The notes below the pieces were generated by a model that saw only the letters and a program-made list of their open reading frames with translations, made no database searches and was not told where the DNA came from. A program made the translations under genes and the position numbers. From Butyrivibrio sp. (GTDB taxonomy: Bacteria > Bacillota > Clostridia > Lachnospirales > Lachnospiraceae): a DNA stretch of 39,075 bases. The stretch is taken from NCBI GenBank assembly GCA_015056655.1, contig SVFV01000033.1:1-39075 (forward strand), read 5' to 3'. Positions within the stretch are counted from its first letter, which is position 1; each line of letters begins with the position of its first letter. Positions 1 to 8,710 of the stretch are shown piece by piece.

Positions 1-36
1 CAAGGTACAATTGTTGTTATATTTTATGCGAAAACA

Positions 37-56
37 TCGGCTGAAAAATCAGCCGG
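37..56 (-). terminator. Probable terminator of the secreted-protein gene
   Basis: A 7-bp perfect stem CGGCTGA/TCAGCCG (38-44 and 49-55) with a 4-nt loop lies about 40 bp beyond the stop of the minus-strand gene ending at 97. Read on the minus strand it is followed by a T-rich but interrupted stretch (ATGTTTTCG), so the hairpin is clear but termination strength is uncertain. Confidence 0.5.
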
Positions 57-96
57 TTGTTGAGCATACACTAAATAGCATTCCGGGGTTTTACGT

Positions 97-825
97 TTAT
101 TTCTTTATTTTTCTTACATTCAGCTTTTCATAAGCGCCCTTTATAGTAATACTAGATTTGTCTTTAGCTGATTTTTTCTTGCTTACAGAGCTTGATTTCT
201 TGCAATTAGATACATAGCTGTTTTTAACTTTAAGCTTGTAAGATACATTCTGCTTAGTCGGTTGCTTTATGGAAGCTCCCTTCTGGTTGCACAAAACAGT
301 TATAAAATATGCCTTTTTAGAGCCTTCAGGAATGAATTTCACGCAGGCTCCGTAAGGATATGCACCATAAATACCGGGTGATTTTTTTGTAGAATGACCT
401 GAAACAAATTTGGCAACATCGGCCTTTTTAGATGCAACATTACAAGAGTAAGCGAATGATAAAAAGCTGATTCTTGAATTGGATGCTACATTTTTTCTGC
501 ATATAGATGCTACATCAAATCTATTCTGTGTAACAGGAGATTTAAGGCGTCCATCACTTGTCTTTCCTGCAACTACATAAGCTGCAACCATTTCTCTTGC
601 GACTTTTTCAAGAGAAGGGCTGTAAATTACAGGAGATTTATGCGCCTTGGCACGAACCTGATTTAACTGCTCAATACCGGCTTTTCCGGTGCACTCCATG
701 TCGTAGCTTCCTGAAATATTCACATAGGTATAGCCCTGATTATTTTTTGCCTGGACACAGACAGGGGAATTCAGAATTCCGAAAACTAAGAATAATACTA
801 ATAAACAACAAAACTTTTTCTTCAT
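97..825 (-). CDS. Secreted protein with possible CAP/SCP-like domain
   Basis: A 242-residue protein with a clear N-terminal signal peptide (KKK, then a hydrophobic run to about residue 25, cleavage near VQA-K), so it is exported. Residues about 48-85 (LNQVRAKAHKSPVIYSPSLE, then an Ala-rich helix) resemble the first helices of CAP/SCP domains, in which a helix of the type LNxxRxxxGxxPL is followed by LxxxAxxxA. The classical CAP His/Glu pair is not obvious, so the domain call is tentative. The last 50 residues are very rich in Lys and Ser, which would suit binding to cell wall or staying on the surface. The start is supported by a GGAG just upstream (complement of 828-834). The gene is monocistronic and ends at a hairpin. 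Confidence 0.7.
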   Translation of the reverse strand: MKKKFCCLLVLFLVFGILNSPVCVQAKNNQGYTYVNISGSYDMECTGKAGIEQLNQVRAKAHKSPVIYSPSLEKVAREMVAAYVVAGKTSDGRLKSPVTQNRFDVASICRKNVASNSRISFLSFAYSCNVASKKADVAKFVSGHSTKKSPGIYGAYPYGACVKFIPEGSKKAYFITVLCNQKGASIKQPTKQNVSYKLKVKNSYVSNCKKSSSVSKKKSAKDKSSITIKGAYEKLNVRKIKK

Positions 826-908
826 GTAAACTCCAAAATCTTTAGTGAATATATATTAAATGATAGTTGGAAGCTTGACAATGCAAATATTGCGGAATTT
901 TTAAAAAA

Positions 909-940
909 GGCGGACCCTTTTCTTAGGATCCGCCTGAATT
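909..940 (-). terminator. Rho-independent terminator of the aquaporin gene
   Basis: GGCGGACCC and GGATCCGCC (909-917 and 926-934) form a 9-bp stem with one mismatch. On the minus strand the stem is followed by CCTTTTTTAAAA (from 903-908 leftwards), a good U-tract. It lies about 30 bp past the stop of the minus-strand gene at 965. Confidence 0.8.
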
Positions 941-964
941 TGTCTAAAACGAATTTTGAATTTA

Positions 965-1651
965 TTAGTTCTCAAGATACTTGTAAACAACTGCTGCGAG
1001 TGCTGCGCCTACAAGAGGACCAACGATGAATACCCAAAGAGCAGCAAGGGGAGCTGTATTTCCAGCGATTGCTGCAACAACAGCGGGGCCAAAGCTTCTT
1101 GCAGGATTTACAGAAGTACCTGTAAGACCGATGCCAAGAATATGAACAAGAGTAAGAGTTAATCCAATTACAAGTCCGCCAAAGGAGCCATGACCAGCCT
1201 TCTTGGATGTAACACCAAGGATTGTAAGAACGAAAATGAAGGTAAGAACTATCTCAACAATAAGACCAGCAATAGCACTGCCGCCAACGCCTGCAAGTCC
1301 GTTTGAACCAAAACCACCTGTCTGATCTGTAACGCCGCCGGTACCAAAGATAAGTGCCAGTATACCTGAACCTACGAGTGCGCCAACACACTGAGAGATT
1401 ACATAGCCGACCAAATCACCGGTATCTATGCCGCCACTCATGAAAACGCCCAGAGATACTGCAGGATTGATGTGACAACCTGAAATATTTCCTACGCAAT
1501 ATGCCATACCAACGATTGTAAGACCAAAAGCAAGTGCTGTAAGCAGATAGCCACTGCCATTTGCTGCATCACAGCCAACCAGCATAGCTGTACCACAACC
1601 GAGTACAACAAGGACACAAGTACCAATACATTCTGCGATATACTTCTTCAT
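965..1651 (-). CDS. aqpZ: Aquaporin Z-type water channel (MIP family)
   Basis: This 228-residue protein has six membrane segments and both signature loops, HINPAVSLG (NPA at residues 62-64) and SVNPARSFG (NPA at 182-184). The residues that line the selectivity filter of E. coli AqpZ appear conserved: a Phe in AFGL, His170, Thr179 and Arg185. This predicts a water channel rather than a glycerol facilitator. Length equals that of bacterial AqpZ. The start has an AGGAGG-type ribosome binding site (complement of about 1658-1664). It is a single-gene unit with its own terminator, divergent from the esterase gene. Function in osmotic adaptation is known for the family and inferred here. Confidence 0.93.
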   Translation of the reverse strand: MKKYIAECIGTCVLVVLGCGTAMLVGCDAANGSGYLLTALAFGLTIVGMAYCVGNISGCHINPAVSLGVFMSGGIDTGDLVGYVISQCVGALVGSGILALIFGTGGVTDQTGGFGSNGLAGVGGSAIAGLIVEIVLTFIFVLTILGVTSKKAGHGSFGGLVIGLTLTLVHILGIGLTGTSVNPARSFGPAVVAAIAGNTAPLAALWVFIVGPLVGAALAAVVYKYLEN

Positions 1652-1742
1652 ACCACAACCTCCTTAGATATAGAAAAATAAATTTATCATCCCTAAATAG
1701 CGATGATTAATATACGTTTCACCAATATTATATCACTGAAAA

Positions 1743-1771
1743 TCTACAATTAAACAATATTTTGTTATAAT
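1743..1771 (+). promoter_or_regulatory. Predicted sigma-A promoter for the esterase gene
   Basis: TCTACA (1743-1748, 4/6 to TTGACA), a 17-bp spacer, and a perfect TATAAT (1766-1771) preceded by TGT, an extended -10. The downstream ATG is 52 bp away. This is a sequence match only. Confidence 0.55.
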
Positions 1772-1822
1772 AATCTTTGAAATTTAGCAAAATTTAAAGC
1801 TACAAATTTGTGAAAGGCGTAT

Positions 1823-2443
1823 ATGATGGAAGTTTATGAATATGGGGATAAATCAGCCAAAATAGTGCTTGTTCAACCAGTCGACGAGCATTCTATTGAT
1901 ATGCTTAAAGAAGAGATAGCAGAGATTAAGAAAAGAACTGATACGGATTTCTTATTGGCAGCTGTTAATGTCACAGATTGGAATAAGGAGCTTTCCCCTT
2001 GGAAGGCTAAGGCCGTATTTGGAAATGATGATTTTGGTAATGGAGCTAAGGACACACTGTCTAAGATACTGGAATATTGTACTGATAGCGAGAAAACCTA
2101 CTATATTGGCGGATATTCACTGGCTGGTCTTTTTGCTCTCTGGTCAGCATACAATACCAATGTATTTAAAGGCGTAGCTGCTGTATCACCTTCCATGTGG
2201 TTTCCTGACTTTGATATGTTCATGAAAGAGAATGAAATTAAATGTAATAACGTTTATCTAAGTCTCGGAAACAAGGAAGAAAAGGCAAGAAACCCGGTTA
2301 TGGCTACAGTTGGGGATAGAATCAGGTCTGCAGAAGCTTTGCTTAAGGACATAGGAGTTAATTGTATTCTCGAATGGAACGAAGGGAACCATTTTAGAGA
2401 CCCTTCTCTCAGAACAGCCAAGGGATTCTCATGGTTGCTTTAG
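1823..2443 (+). CDS. Alpha/beta-hydrolase, putative esterase
   Basis: A 206-residue protein without signal peptide. The nucleophile elbow is visible as GGYSLAGL (Ser at about residue 99), matching GxSxxG of the esterase D-like alpha/beta hydrolases. The likely catalytic His is in EGNHFRD near the C-terminus, and an acidic partner lies between them. Substrate cannot be told; acyl or acetyl esters of carbohydrates are common for the family. A GAAAGG precedes two consecutive ATG codons, and the first is taken as the start. It is transcribed alone, convergent with the LacI-type gene, with 66 bp between the two stops and no clear hairpin there. Confidence 0.75.
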   Translation: MMEVYEYGDKSAKIVLVQPVDEHSIDMLKEEIAEIKKRTDTDFLLAAVNVTDWNKELSPWKAKAVFGNDDFGNGAKDTLSKILEYCTDSEKTYYIGGYSLAGLFALWSAYNTNVFKGVAAVSPSMWFPDFDMFMKENEIKCNNVYLSLGNKEEKARNPVMATVGDRIRSAEALLKDIGVNCILEWNEGNHFRDPSLRTAKGFSWLL

Positions 2444-2509
2444 GAAAGATTCATACAGATTACTTGACTGCTGTCCAAGAGTCCTTGCTCCGTTGCTGTA
2501 ATAAAAGCA

Positions 2510-3397
2510 TTAAATCTTGTATTCATGCTTAACATCAAACTTTTTTTCCAATGCATTCATCATGATATTCATGGCCAGATTGGCTTTTTTCTCAATATCG
2601 TGATGAATGGTTTTGGTTAAGGCTGAATAAATACTTGGAGAAGCATCATTTGTCACTATTACGAGATCTTTACAACCTGCATACTGTGACAAGGTCAGTC
2701 CTGATTGAAGGCCAAAAGCCAGAATTTTCTTGTTTTTTACCTTGGAAAAGGCATTTTGTGCTATCTCTGAAAAGAAAAGTATCTGATTGTCAGGAGCAGC
2801 AGAAGCTATATAGTCTCTGTAGCCTTCGTTATTGTACTTATCTGTGACGATGTAAAAATCGTCCCCTAAAATATCTTTTGCCTTTGATACTAATGATTCC
2901 ATGTCTGTATGAATCTGATAGAAAAGGAAATCATTTATTATCATGTCGAGGCAGAGGATGGGGATGAAGTACTGATTGGACATCTGCTTAAATGAAGCGC
3001 TTTCAAGATCGATGGCGATTATTCCATCCAGCCCCTGCACTGGCTTTGATAATTCTGCTTCAGATTCAATTGGTATAAGCTGGAAACTAAAGCCGATTCT
3101 GATAAATCTCTCCGCGAGCAGATTGATGAGTGACATGATCTCAGTATTTCTTGAAGGAGTATCCGCCTTTAATTCATACATCACTCCAATAGTGTAAACA
3201 CCTTGCTTTGCATCTACATTCTTATATTTTTCAGGGATGCTGTAGTTTAACAGATTGGCAACCTGAAGAACCTTCTTCCTGGTAGCATCACTGATTTTAG
3301 TATCCTTTTTATCATTAAGTACATATGAGACGGTAGCAACTGATACGCCTGCTTTTGCAGCAATGTCGCGTACGGTTGCTTTTTTTTCGTTAGCCAT
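2510..3397 (-). CDS. LacI-family transcriptional regulator of the maltodextrin operon
   Basis: A 295-residue regulator. Residues about 8-30 (TVRDIAAKAGVSVATVSYVL) are the LacI helix-turn-helix, followed by the hinge-helix region and a periplasmic-binding-like ligand domain. It is shorter than the usual 330-345 residues of the family, mainly in the ligand domain, so the effector pocket may be reduced or unusual. It is divergent from the maltodextrin operon, and near-identical operator-like sequences follow both promoters, which indicates autoregulation and control of the operon. By context the effector should be maltose or a maltodextrin (inference). The start has AAGGAC upstream. Confidence 0.9.
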   Translation of the reverse strand: MANEKKATVRDIAAKAGVSVATVSYVLNDKKDTKISDATRKKVLQVANLLNYSIPEKYKNVDAKQGVYTIGVMYELKADTPSRNTEIMSLINLLAERFIRIGFSFQLIPIESEAELSKPVQGLDGIIAIDLESASFKQMSNQYFIPILCLDMIINDFLFYQIHTDMESLVSKAKDILGDDFYIVTDKYNNEGYRDYIASAAPDNQILFFSEIAQNAFSKVKNKKILAFGLQSGLTLSQYAGCKDLVIVTNDASPSIYSALTKTIHHDIEKKANLAMNIMMNALEKKFDVKHEYKI

Positions 3398-3422
3398 TTT
3401 TTGCGTCCTTATTTAATGTATT

Positions 3423-3440
3423 TTAAGTTAACAAGTTAAC
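3423..3440. promoter_or_regulatory. Operator copy 1 (regulator side)
   Basis: TTAAGTTAACAAGTTAAC, containing two GTTAAC palindromes separated by AA. It lies 3 bp downstream of the predicted -10 of the minus-strand regulator promoter, a position where repressor binding would block transcription. It is nearly identical to copy 2 at 3506-3524. Confidence 0.75.
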
Positions 3441-3443
3441 CTA

Positions 3444-3472
3444 ATGATAACAGAGCATATTGATGTTGACAA
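3444..3472 (-). promoter_or_regulatory. Predicted promoter of the LacI-type regulator
   Basis: On the minus strand TTGTCA (3472-3467), a 17-bp spacer, then TATCAT (3449-3444, 5/6 to consensus). The -35 overlaps that of the divergent operon promoter by five bases. Confidence 0.65.
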
Positions 3473-3494
3473 GTGAAAAGTAAAGTGCTATTAC
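3466..3494 (+). promoter_or_regulatory. Predicted promoter of the maltodextrin operon
   Basis: A perfect TTGACA (3466-3471), a 17-bp spacer and TATTAC (3489-3494) preceded by TGC, an extended -10 element. The operator copy at 3506-3524 begins about 5 bp past the expected start of transcription. Confidence 0.7.
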
Positions 3495-3505
3495 TAATTT
3501 AACAG

Positions 3506-3524
3506 TTAAGTTAACAAGTTTAAC
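3506..3524. promoter_or_regulatory. Operator copy 2 (operon side)
   Basis: TTAAGTTAACAAGTTTAAC differs from copy 1 only by one extra T. It sits between the operon promoter and the GGAGG ribosome binding site (3535-3539), a classical repressor position. Confidence 0.75.
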
Positions 3525-3547
3525 AAGACAAATTGGAGGATAAAGCT

Positions 3548-4273
3548 ATGAGAAAGAACAATATGACAAAATTGTTTGCTGGAGCACTTGCAACACTTAT
3601 GGTAATTGGAAGCCTTACAGGCTGCGGCAAAGCCAAGGCGGAGGAGCAGGCTAAGGCTGAGATTACAATCACATTTATGAACCAGGATGAAACCCTCGGA
3701 ACCGTTAATGCAGTTGCTGGAGAGACAGTTGATACAGCTTTATATGAGGGATATGAGAAGCTCGATGGTGCTGAATTTAACGGATGGTTTGAAACTCCTA
3801 CATTTGTAGAAGCAAGTAAAAAGGATCCTTCAGCTGATACCTTCGATAAAGATACAACACTGTACGGTGATTTCAGATTTAACAGTGTTACAGAAGATAC
3901 GAGACACTGGTATATAGCTGGTACTTCAACACAGGGTGCATTACAGCTTAATAACTGGGCTGCAGACCTTAGCGATGAAGAGAAGGCAGAATTTGAGCTT
4001 TTACCAACTGGTAACACAAATGAGTTTTCTATTACAATAGACCTTTTTGAAGGAGATCAGTTCCAGATAATTCCTGACTGGTCATGGGATGGTCAGAAGG
4101 GATTTGGTAAGTTTACAGAAATAGATGAGACACAGATGGAAAATGCAGGCGGTCTTAGCGGAAGCGATGACAAATCCAATGTACAGGTTCTGGTTGAGGG
4201 TAATTATACTATTACACTTACTACCAACCCTGATAATCCGGCTCAGGACACACTCTCAATCGTAAAGAACTAA
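3548..4273 (+). CDS. Lipoprotein with InlB-like repeat and putative glycan-binding domain
   Basis: A 241-residue exported lipoprotein. The N-terminus has a signal peptide ending in the lipobox LTGC, so the mature protein starts at Cys near residue 26 and is anchored outside the membrane. Residues about 37-107 look like an InlB B-type (Listeria-Bacteroides) repeat, with V/I-x-F, FNGWF and TTLYGDF landmarks. The remaining part (HWYIAGTSTQGALQLNNW onward, Trp- and Tyr-rich beta strands) resembles SusE/F-like or CBM-like starch-binding modules, but I cannot name a family. As first gene of the maltodextrin operon it probably holds starch or maltodextrin at the cell surface. The start is fixed by GGAGG at 3535-3539; an in-frame TTG at 3533 lies on top of that site and is unlikely. 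Confidence 0.75.
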   Translation: MRKNNMTKLFAGALATLMVIGSLTGCGKAKAEEQAKAEITITFMNQDETLGTVNAVAGETVDTALYEGYEKLDGAEFNGWFETPTFVEASKKDPSADTFDKDTTLYGDFRFNSVTEDTRHWYIAGTSTQGALQLNNWAADLSDEEKAEFELLPTGNTNEFSITIDLFEGDQFQIIPDWSWDGQKGFGKFTEIDETQMENAGGLSGSDDKSNVQVLVEGNYTITLTTNPDNPAQDTLSIVKN

Positions 4274-4286
4274 AAGGGGCAGCATA

Positions 4287-5963
4287 ATGAATCAATTTGC
4301 ACTATTGCATATAACGGATTCGGCATACTGTTTCCCGACATCTGAACATGAAATTGTCATAAGGCTGCGAACAGCCAGGGATGATATACAGAAAGCATGG
4401 ATAGTTTTTGAGAGCAAATATGTGATTGGTGAAAGTCAGAAAAAGGAGCTCATGAGAAAAGAACTTAGCGGAGAGCTGTATGACTATTATTCCATTACAT
4501 TAACGCTTCAGGACACAAGACTTGCTTATATATTCTATCTTTACGATGGAAAAGACTACTATTATTTCTCGGAGGATGGTGCAACAAGTACCTATGACTT
4601 TACCAAGGGATACTACAATTTCTTCCAGTATCCGTACATAAATACTGCAGATATTCTGAAAAAAGAAGAATGGCTTTCACAGGCTTGCTTTTACCAGATA
4701 TTCATCGACAGATTTTTAATGGAAGATAATGACAAGGACAAGAGCTATATCAACCTGAAATGGGGCGATATACCTAATCCAAAGAGCTTTGCAGGTGGGG
4801 ACATCAAGGGCATCATAAGTAAACTTGATTACATAAAACAGCTTGGATGTGATGCCCTGTATCTTACTCCGATATTTAAATCTCCATCAAATCACAAATA
4901 TGATATTGTGGATTACTTCGAGATAGACAGGCAGTTTGGAACAAAAGAGGACCTTAAAAGCCTTGTAGAAGAGCTCCATAAAAAAGGAATGCGTATTGTC
5001 CTTGATGCGGTGTTTAACCATGTAAGTGAGCTTAACGACAAATTTCAGGATTGCATAGAAAAAGGCAAAGACTCAGAGTATTTTGACTGGTTTGTAATAA
5101 AAGGTGACAGGCCTGAGAAAAAGCCCCTTAACTATGAAGTTTTTGCGGGATGTAAGTACATGCCTAAGTGGAATACGTCCAATCCTGATGTGCAGAAATA
5201 CCTCATATCCATCGCAACATACTATATAAAAGAGTTCGATATAGATGGATGGCGACTGGATGTGTCCGATGAGATCAGCCATGATTTCTGGAGAAGGTTT
5301 AGAAAGGAAGTAAAGGCCGTAAAAGAGGACGCTGTAATAATCGGAGAAAACTGGCATGATGCAAGCAATTATCTTCGCGGCGACCAGTATGACAGCATAA
5401 TGAATTATGCCTTTACAAAAGCAGCCCTTGATTACTTTGCTTATGATAAGTTTGATGCGCAGAGTATGTCGAATAAGCTAAATGATATTCTGGCAAGGAA
5501 CTCGGATACAGTAAACGACATGATGCTCAATCTCCTGGACAGCCATGATACTGACAGGTTCTTTAGTGAGGTTCATGAAAATAAGGATAGCTTTAAAGCA
5601 GCACTTGCGCTTTTGTATCTGTTTCCGGGCTCTCCATCGATTTTTTACGGAACAGAGTGCTATACTGTTGGAGGCTATGATCCTGACTGCAGAAGATGCA
5701 TGGACTGGGACAAAACGCCAGACAATGAGCTTTCAGAATTAATAAAAAAGCTATCTAATGTCAGGAAAAACAGCAGACTGTCATTTAGTGGAACTAACAT
5801 TTATGCATCCAGTGACAATAAGCTTTTGTGCATGAAGAGACATGGGCAGGATGCAGACATCGCATTATATATAAATCAGTCAGACAGTTCTGGTCAGGAC
5901 AATGAGATTATGGTAGAGGCTGGAAAATTCAAGCTGTTTGTAAACGGAGGAGTAGTATTATGA
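4287..5963 (+). CDS. GH13 neopullulanase/cyclomaltodextrinase-type glycosidase
   Basis: A 558-residue GH13 enzyme. Residues about 1-120 form a beta-rich N-terminal domain of the CBM34 type seen in cyclomaltodextrinases and neopullulanases, followed by the (beta/alpha)8 barrel. Conserved regions are visible: DAVFNHV, GWRLDVSDE (nucleophile Asp, about residue 323), IIGENWHD (acid/base Glu, about 353) and LLDSHDTDR (transition-state Asp, about 420). There is no signal peptide, so it acts in the cytoplasm on imported maltodextrins or cyclodextrins, cutting alpha-1,4 bonds. It lies 13 bp after the lipoprotein gene and its stop overlaps the next start in ATGA (5960-5963), suggesting translational coupling. 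Confidence 0.92.
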   Translation: MNQFALLHITDSAYCFPTSEHEIVIRLRTARDDIQKAWIVFESKYVIGESQKKELMRKELSGELYDYYSITLTLQDTRLAYIFYLYDGKDYYYFSEDGATSTYDFTKGYYNFFQYPYINTADILKKEEWLSQACFYQIFIDRFLMEDNDKDKSYINLKWGDIPNPKSFAGGDIKGIISKLDYIKQLGCDALYLTPIFKSPSNHKYDIVDYFEIDRQFGTKEDLKSLVEELHKKGMRIVLDAVFNHVSELNDKFQDCIEKGKDSEYFDWFVIKGDRPEKKPLNYEVFAGCKYMPKWNTSNPDVQKYLISIATYYIKEFDIDGWRLDVSDEISHDFWRRFRKEVKAVKEDAVIIGENWHDASNYLRGDQYDSIMNYAFTKAALDYFAYDKFDAQSMSNKLNDILARNSDTVNDMMLNLLDSHDTDRFFSEVHENKDSFKAALALLYLFPGSPSIFYGTECYTVGGYDPDCRRCMDWDKTPDNELSELIKKLSNVRKNSRLSFSGTNIYASSDNKLLCMKRHGQDADIALYINQSDSSGQDNEIMVEAGKFKLFVNGGVVL

Positions 5964-7411
5964 AGTGCATAAATAAGGCGATCAGCCTGTTACTAATTAC
6001 ATCAATGTGTTTAGGGCTAACAGCCTGTGGCAATGGAAGCAGCAAAGCTGCTGAAGCTGAATCCGGTGACGGCGTTATCACTCTTCGCATTTTGGAAAAT
6101 GATACAGCCAAGGCAGAGGGATATCTGGACGAGCTTATAAATGCTTTTAATGAAGCATATAAGGATAAAGGCATAGTTGCTGTTGATGCAAATATGGATG
6201 AATACAGTAATCTTGCAGAAAATGGCCCTTATGGTTATGGCCCTGACGTATTGTATCAGGCCAATGACAAGCTCATGACCTATGCAGAGGACAAGCACAT
6301 CCTTGCAATCAATAAAGAGGATTTTGAGTGTTCTCAGTATATTCCTGACGAAGCATGGGATGCCTTTGCAATCTCTGTGGATGGCAAACAGTACACCTGT
6401 GCAGTTCCTGTAAATGTTCAGGAACCAATGCTGTTTTACAGAAAAGATATGCTGCCGGATAACTGGGAAGCAGACTGGGATAAGGATGGTGATAGTACTC
6501 CTGACTTCTTACAGAACTGGAGCAGTTTATATCAGTATTCCCAGCAGATTTATTCTTCTTCAAATGGAGAAAAATATGGTTTGGTTGCGGCTTGCAACGA
6601 TCTATATATGATGGCTGAGTTCATGTTCTCCTATGGCGGATATGTTTTTGGAAAAGATGGTAACGGAGTATTAAATTCTGAGGATATAGGTTTTGGAAAG
6701 GGCGCTTCTGCAAAAGGAATGCTTGGACTTAGGCAGTTTGCAGGTGTTATGAATGAGGAATGTATCGATGACTCTATAGGTCAGAACAGATATTCCAAGG
6801 TGGCAGACGGAACATATTTCTGCTCAATATCCACACCGGATACTTATGTCCTGTTCCATGACAGACTTGCAGATGTGTACAAAGAAGAGGGCTTAAGCGA
6901 GGCAGAAGCTTCTGATAAGGCAACAGAAAACCTTGGAATGATCGAGCTTCCAAGAACAATGCCTGCTGATGGTAATTTGTCCGAAAACGGAGATACTGTG
7001 GATACAGTTGTAATGGGCGGAGTTAATGGCTATGGAATAAGCGCATATACTGAACACAGAGAAGCCTGCATAGAGTTTGTAAACTTTGCAACAAGCAAAG
7101 AAATGATCAAGAAGAGAGCAGAGATTCTTGGTATAGCACCTACAAGATCAGATGTAGCAGAGGAGATTGGCGGCGTTACCGAGATGATTTTTGGAAGCCT
7201 TAATGAAGGTCACATTGCACTTATGCCTTCAATAAAAGCTGTTGATCAGATCTGGGATCCTATGCGCACACTTCTCAGTGATGTTGCTAAGGATGCATTC
7301 AGGGAAAATAAAGGTGAAGCAGTCAAATATGCTGATGAGGCCTCCATGCAGGAAGCTTTGGATAAGGCATCACAGAGCATCTATGATGCAATATACACTC
7401 TGTCAAATTAA
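5960..7411 (+). CDS. Maltodextrin ABC transporter solute-binding lipoprotein
   Basis: A 483-residue exported lipoprotein with a signal peptide and lipobox LTAC (Cys near residue 23), which is tethered outside the membrane. The rest has the layout of family 1 extracellular sugar-binding proteins: ILENDTAKAEGYLDELINAF near the N-terminus, VPVNVQEPMLFYRKDMLP in the first lobe and a long helical C-terminal part. At about 483 residues it is longer than E. coli MalE (396), typical for Gram-positive homologues. It delivers maltodextrins to the permeases encoded directly downstream. A GGAGG (5946-5950) lies within the preceding coding sequence. Sugar specificity is inferred from the neighbouring GH13 and MalFG genes. 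Confidence 0.88.
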   Translation: MKCINKAISLLLITSMCLGLTACGNGSSKAAEAESGDGVITLRILENDTAKAEGYLDELINAFNEAYKDKGIVAVDANMDEYSNLAENGPYGYGPDVLYQANDKLMTYAEDKHILAINKEDFECSQYIPDEAWDAFAISVDGKQYTCAVPVNVQEPMLFYRKDMLPDNWEADWDKDGDSTPDFLQNWSSLYQYSQQIYSSSNGEKYGLVAACNDLYMMAEFMFSYGGYVFGKDGNGVLNSEDIGFGKGASAKGMLGLRQFAGVMNEECIDDSIGQNRYSKVADGTYFCSISTPDTYVLFHDRLADVYKEEGLSEAEASDKATENLGMIELPRTMPADGNLSENGDTVDTVVMGGVNGYGISAYTEHREACIEFVNFATSKEMIKKRAEILGIAPTRSDVAEEIGGVTEMIFGSLNEGHIALMPSIKAVDQIWDPMRTLLSDVAKDAFRENKGEAVKYADEASMQEALDKASQSIYDAIYTLSN

Positions 7412-7423
7412 GGGAGCAGTTTC

Positions 7424-8710
7424 ATGAAGTCGAATAACATAAAAACAAAATGCTCCTACCTGGTAATGGGGCTTGGCCAGTTTCTTTATGGCCAGCGAAT
7501 AAAAGGTCTGCTATATATGGCAGTACTGGTTTCTTATCTTTGGTATCTGTTTACCGCAGGTATCAGCGATATAACAGGATTCTTTACCCTTGGAACAGTG
7601 GAGGGCGATCCCTGGCTTGGAACAGCCGGTGATGATTCCATCATAATGATGCTCAGAGGAATACTGTCATTTCTTATTCTGATAGCAGTTGTAGTCTTTT
7701 ATCTTTCCAATATTAAGGATATTAAAAATACAGAAAAGCTTGTGGAACAGGGCAAACCTGTTCCCGGCTTTTATGCAGCACTTCTTTCATTCGTAGATAA
7801 AAAGTTCTATGTTGTTGCTCTGTTTTTTCCAGTTATTGGAGTTGCAGTATTTAACGTTCTTCCCATCATTTTCATGATTCTGATTGCGTTTACAAACTAC
7901 GGTGGAGACATAGTTCCTCCAAAGCTTGTGGACTGGATTGGATTTGGAAATTTCAAGCAGATACTGTCTCTTTCAGGTATAAAAGAGACCTTTGTACGAA
8001 TCCTTGGCTGGAATATTGTGTGGGCAGTACTGGCTACAGCAATTAACTATTTTGGCGGACTTTTCCTGGCACTTCTCCTTAATAAGAAGTGCGTAAAAGG
8101 CAAGACCTTCTGGAGAGCTTTCCCTATTCTTGCTTATGCTGTTCCAGGATTTATCACACTTCTGGGCTTCAAGTTCATGTTTTCATACGGTGGCCCGATT
8201 AACTTCTATTTGAAGGCATTTGGTCTTCAGGCAGTGGGATTTCTTGACATAGATGCTGGCTGGAAGGCAAGGATTATCGGACTTTTGGTAAATGCATGGA
8301 TCTCAATACCGACATCCATGCTACTTGCAACAGGTATTCTTTCAAATATGAACAACGAGCTCTACGAGGCTGCCAGCCTTGATGGAGCAGGTAGATGGAA
8401 GCAGTTTACAAAGCTTACACTTCCGTTTGTTGTGTTTTCTACAACACCTACGCTTATCACAAGCTTTGTAGGAAACTTCAACAACTTCGGTGTGTTCTAT
8501 TTCTTAAGAGGAGGCCTTTATCTGGACGATTACTTCCTGGCTAGTGACACAGATTTGCTTATTAACTGGCTCTATAATCTTTCAATTGATAATAACTACT
8601 ATGGAATAGGCGCTGCTGTCAGCCTTATTATTTTCATTATCACCTCAGTGATATCTTTGACAGCCTATGTGAACTCATCAGCATTTAAAAAGGAGGATAC
8701 ATTCAGATGA
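7424..8710 (+). CDS. malF: Maltodextrin ABC transporter permease, MalF type
   Basis: A 428-residue integral membrane protein. The N-terminal part (GLGQFLYGQRIKGLLYMAVL) and a second early helix precede the conserved permease domain, as in MalF proteins with extra N-terminal segments. The EAA loop that docks the ATPase is EAASLDGAGRWKQFTKLTLP (about residues 317-336). With MalG it forms the heterodimeric channel for maltodextrin uptake. The stop overlaps the malG start in ATGA at 8707-8710, so the two subunits are translationally coupled. It follows the binding-protein gene by 12 bp. The gene symbol is by family and context. Confidence 0.9.
   Translation: MKSNNIKTKCSYLVMGLGQFLYGQRIKGLLYMAVLVSYLWYLFTAGISDITGFFTLGTVEGDPWLGTAGDDSIIMMLRGILSFLILIAVVVFYLSNIKDIKNTEKLVEQGKPVPGFYAALLSFVDKKFYVVALFFPVIGVAVFNVLPIIFMILIAFTNYGGDIVPPKLVDWIGFGNFKQILSLSGIKETFVRILGWNIVWAVLATAINYFGGLFLALLLNKKCVKGKTFWRAFPILAYAVPGFITLLGFKFMFSYGGPINFYLKAFGLQAVGFLDIDAGWKARIIGLLVNAWISIPTSMLLATGILSNMNNELYEAASLDGAGRWKQFTKLTLPFVVFSTTPTLITSFVGNFNNFGVFYFLRGGLYLDDYFLASDTDLLINWLYNLSIDNNYYGIGAAVSLIIFIITSVISLTAYVNSSAFKKEDTFR

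Noticed and set aside
3520..4017. Minus-strand open frame of 165 codons opposite the lipoprotein gene
   Set aside because: Ser/Val/Ala-rich antisense reading of a real gene; its end would cover the operator and the ribosome site.
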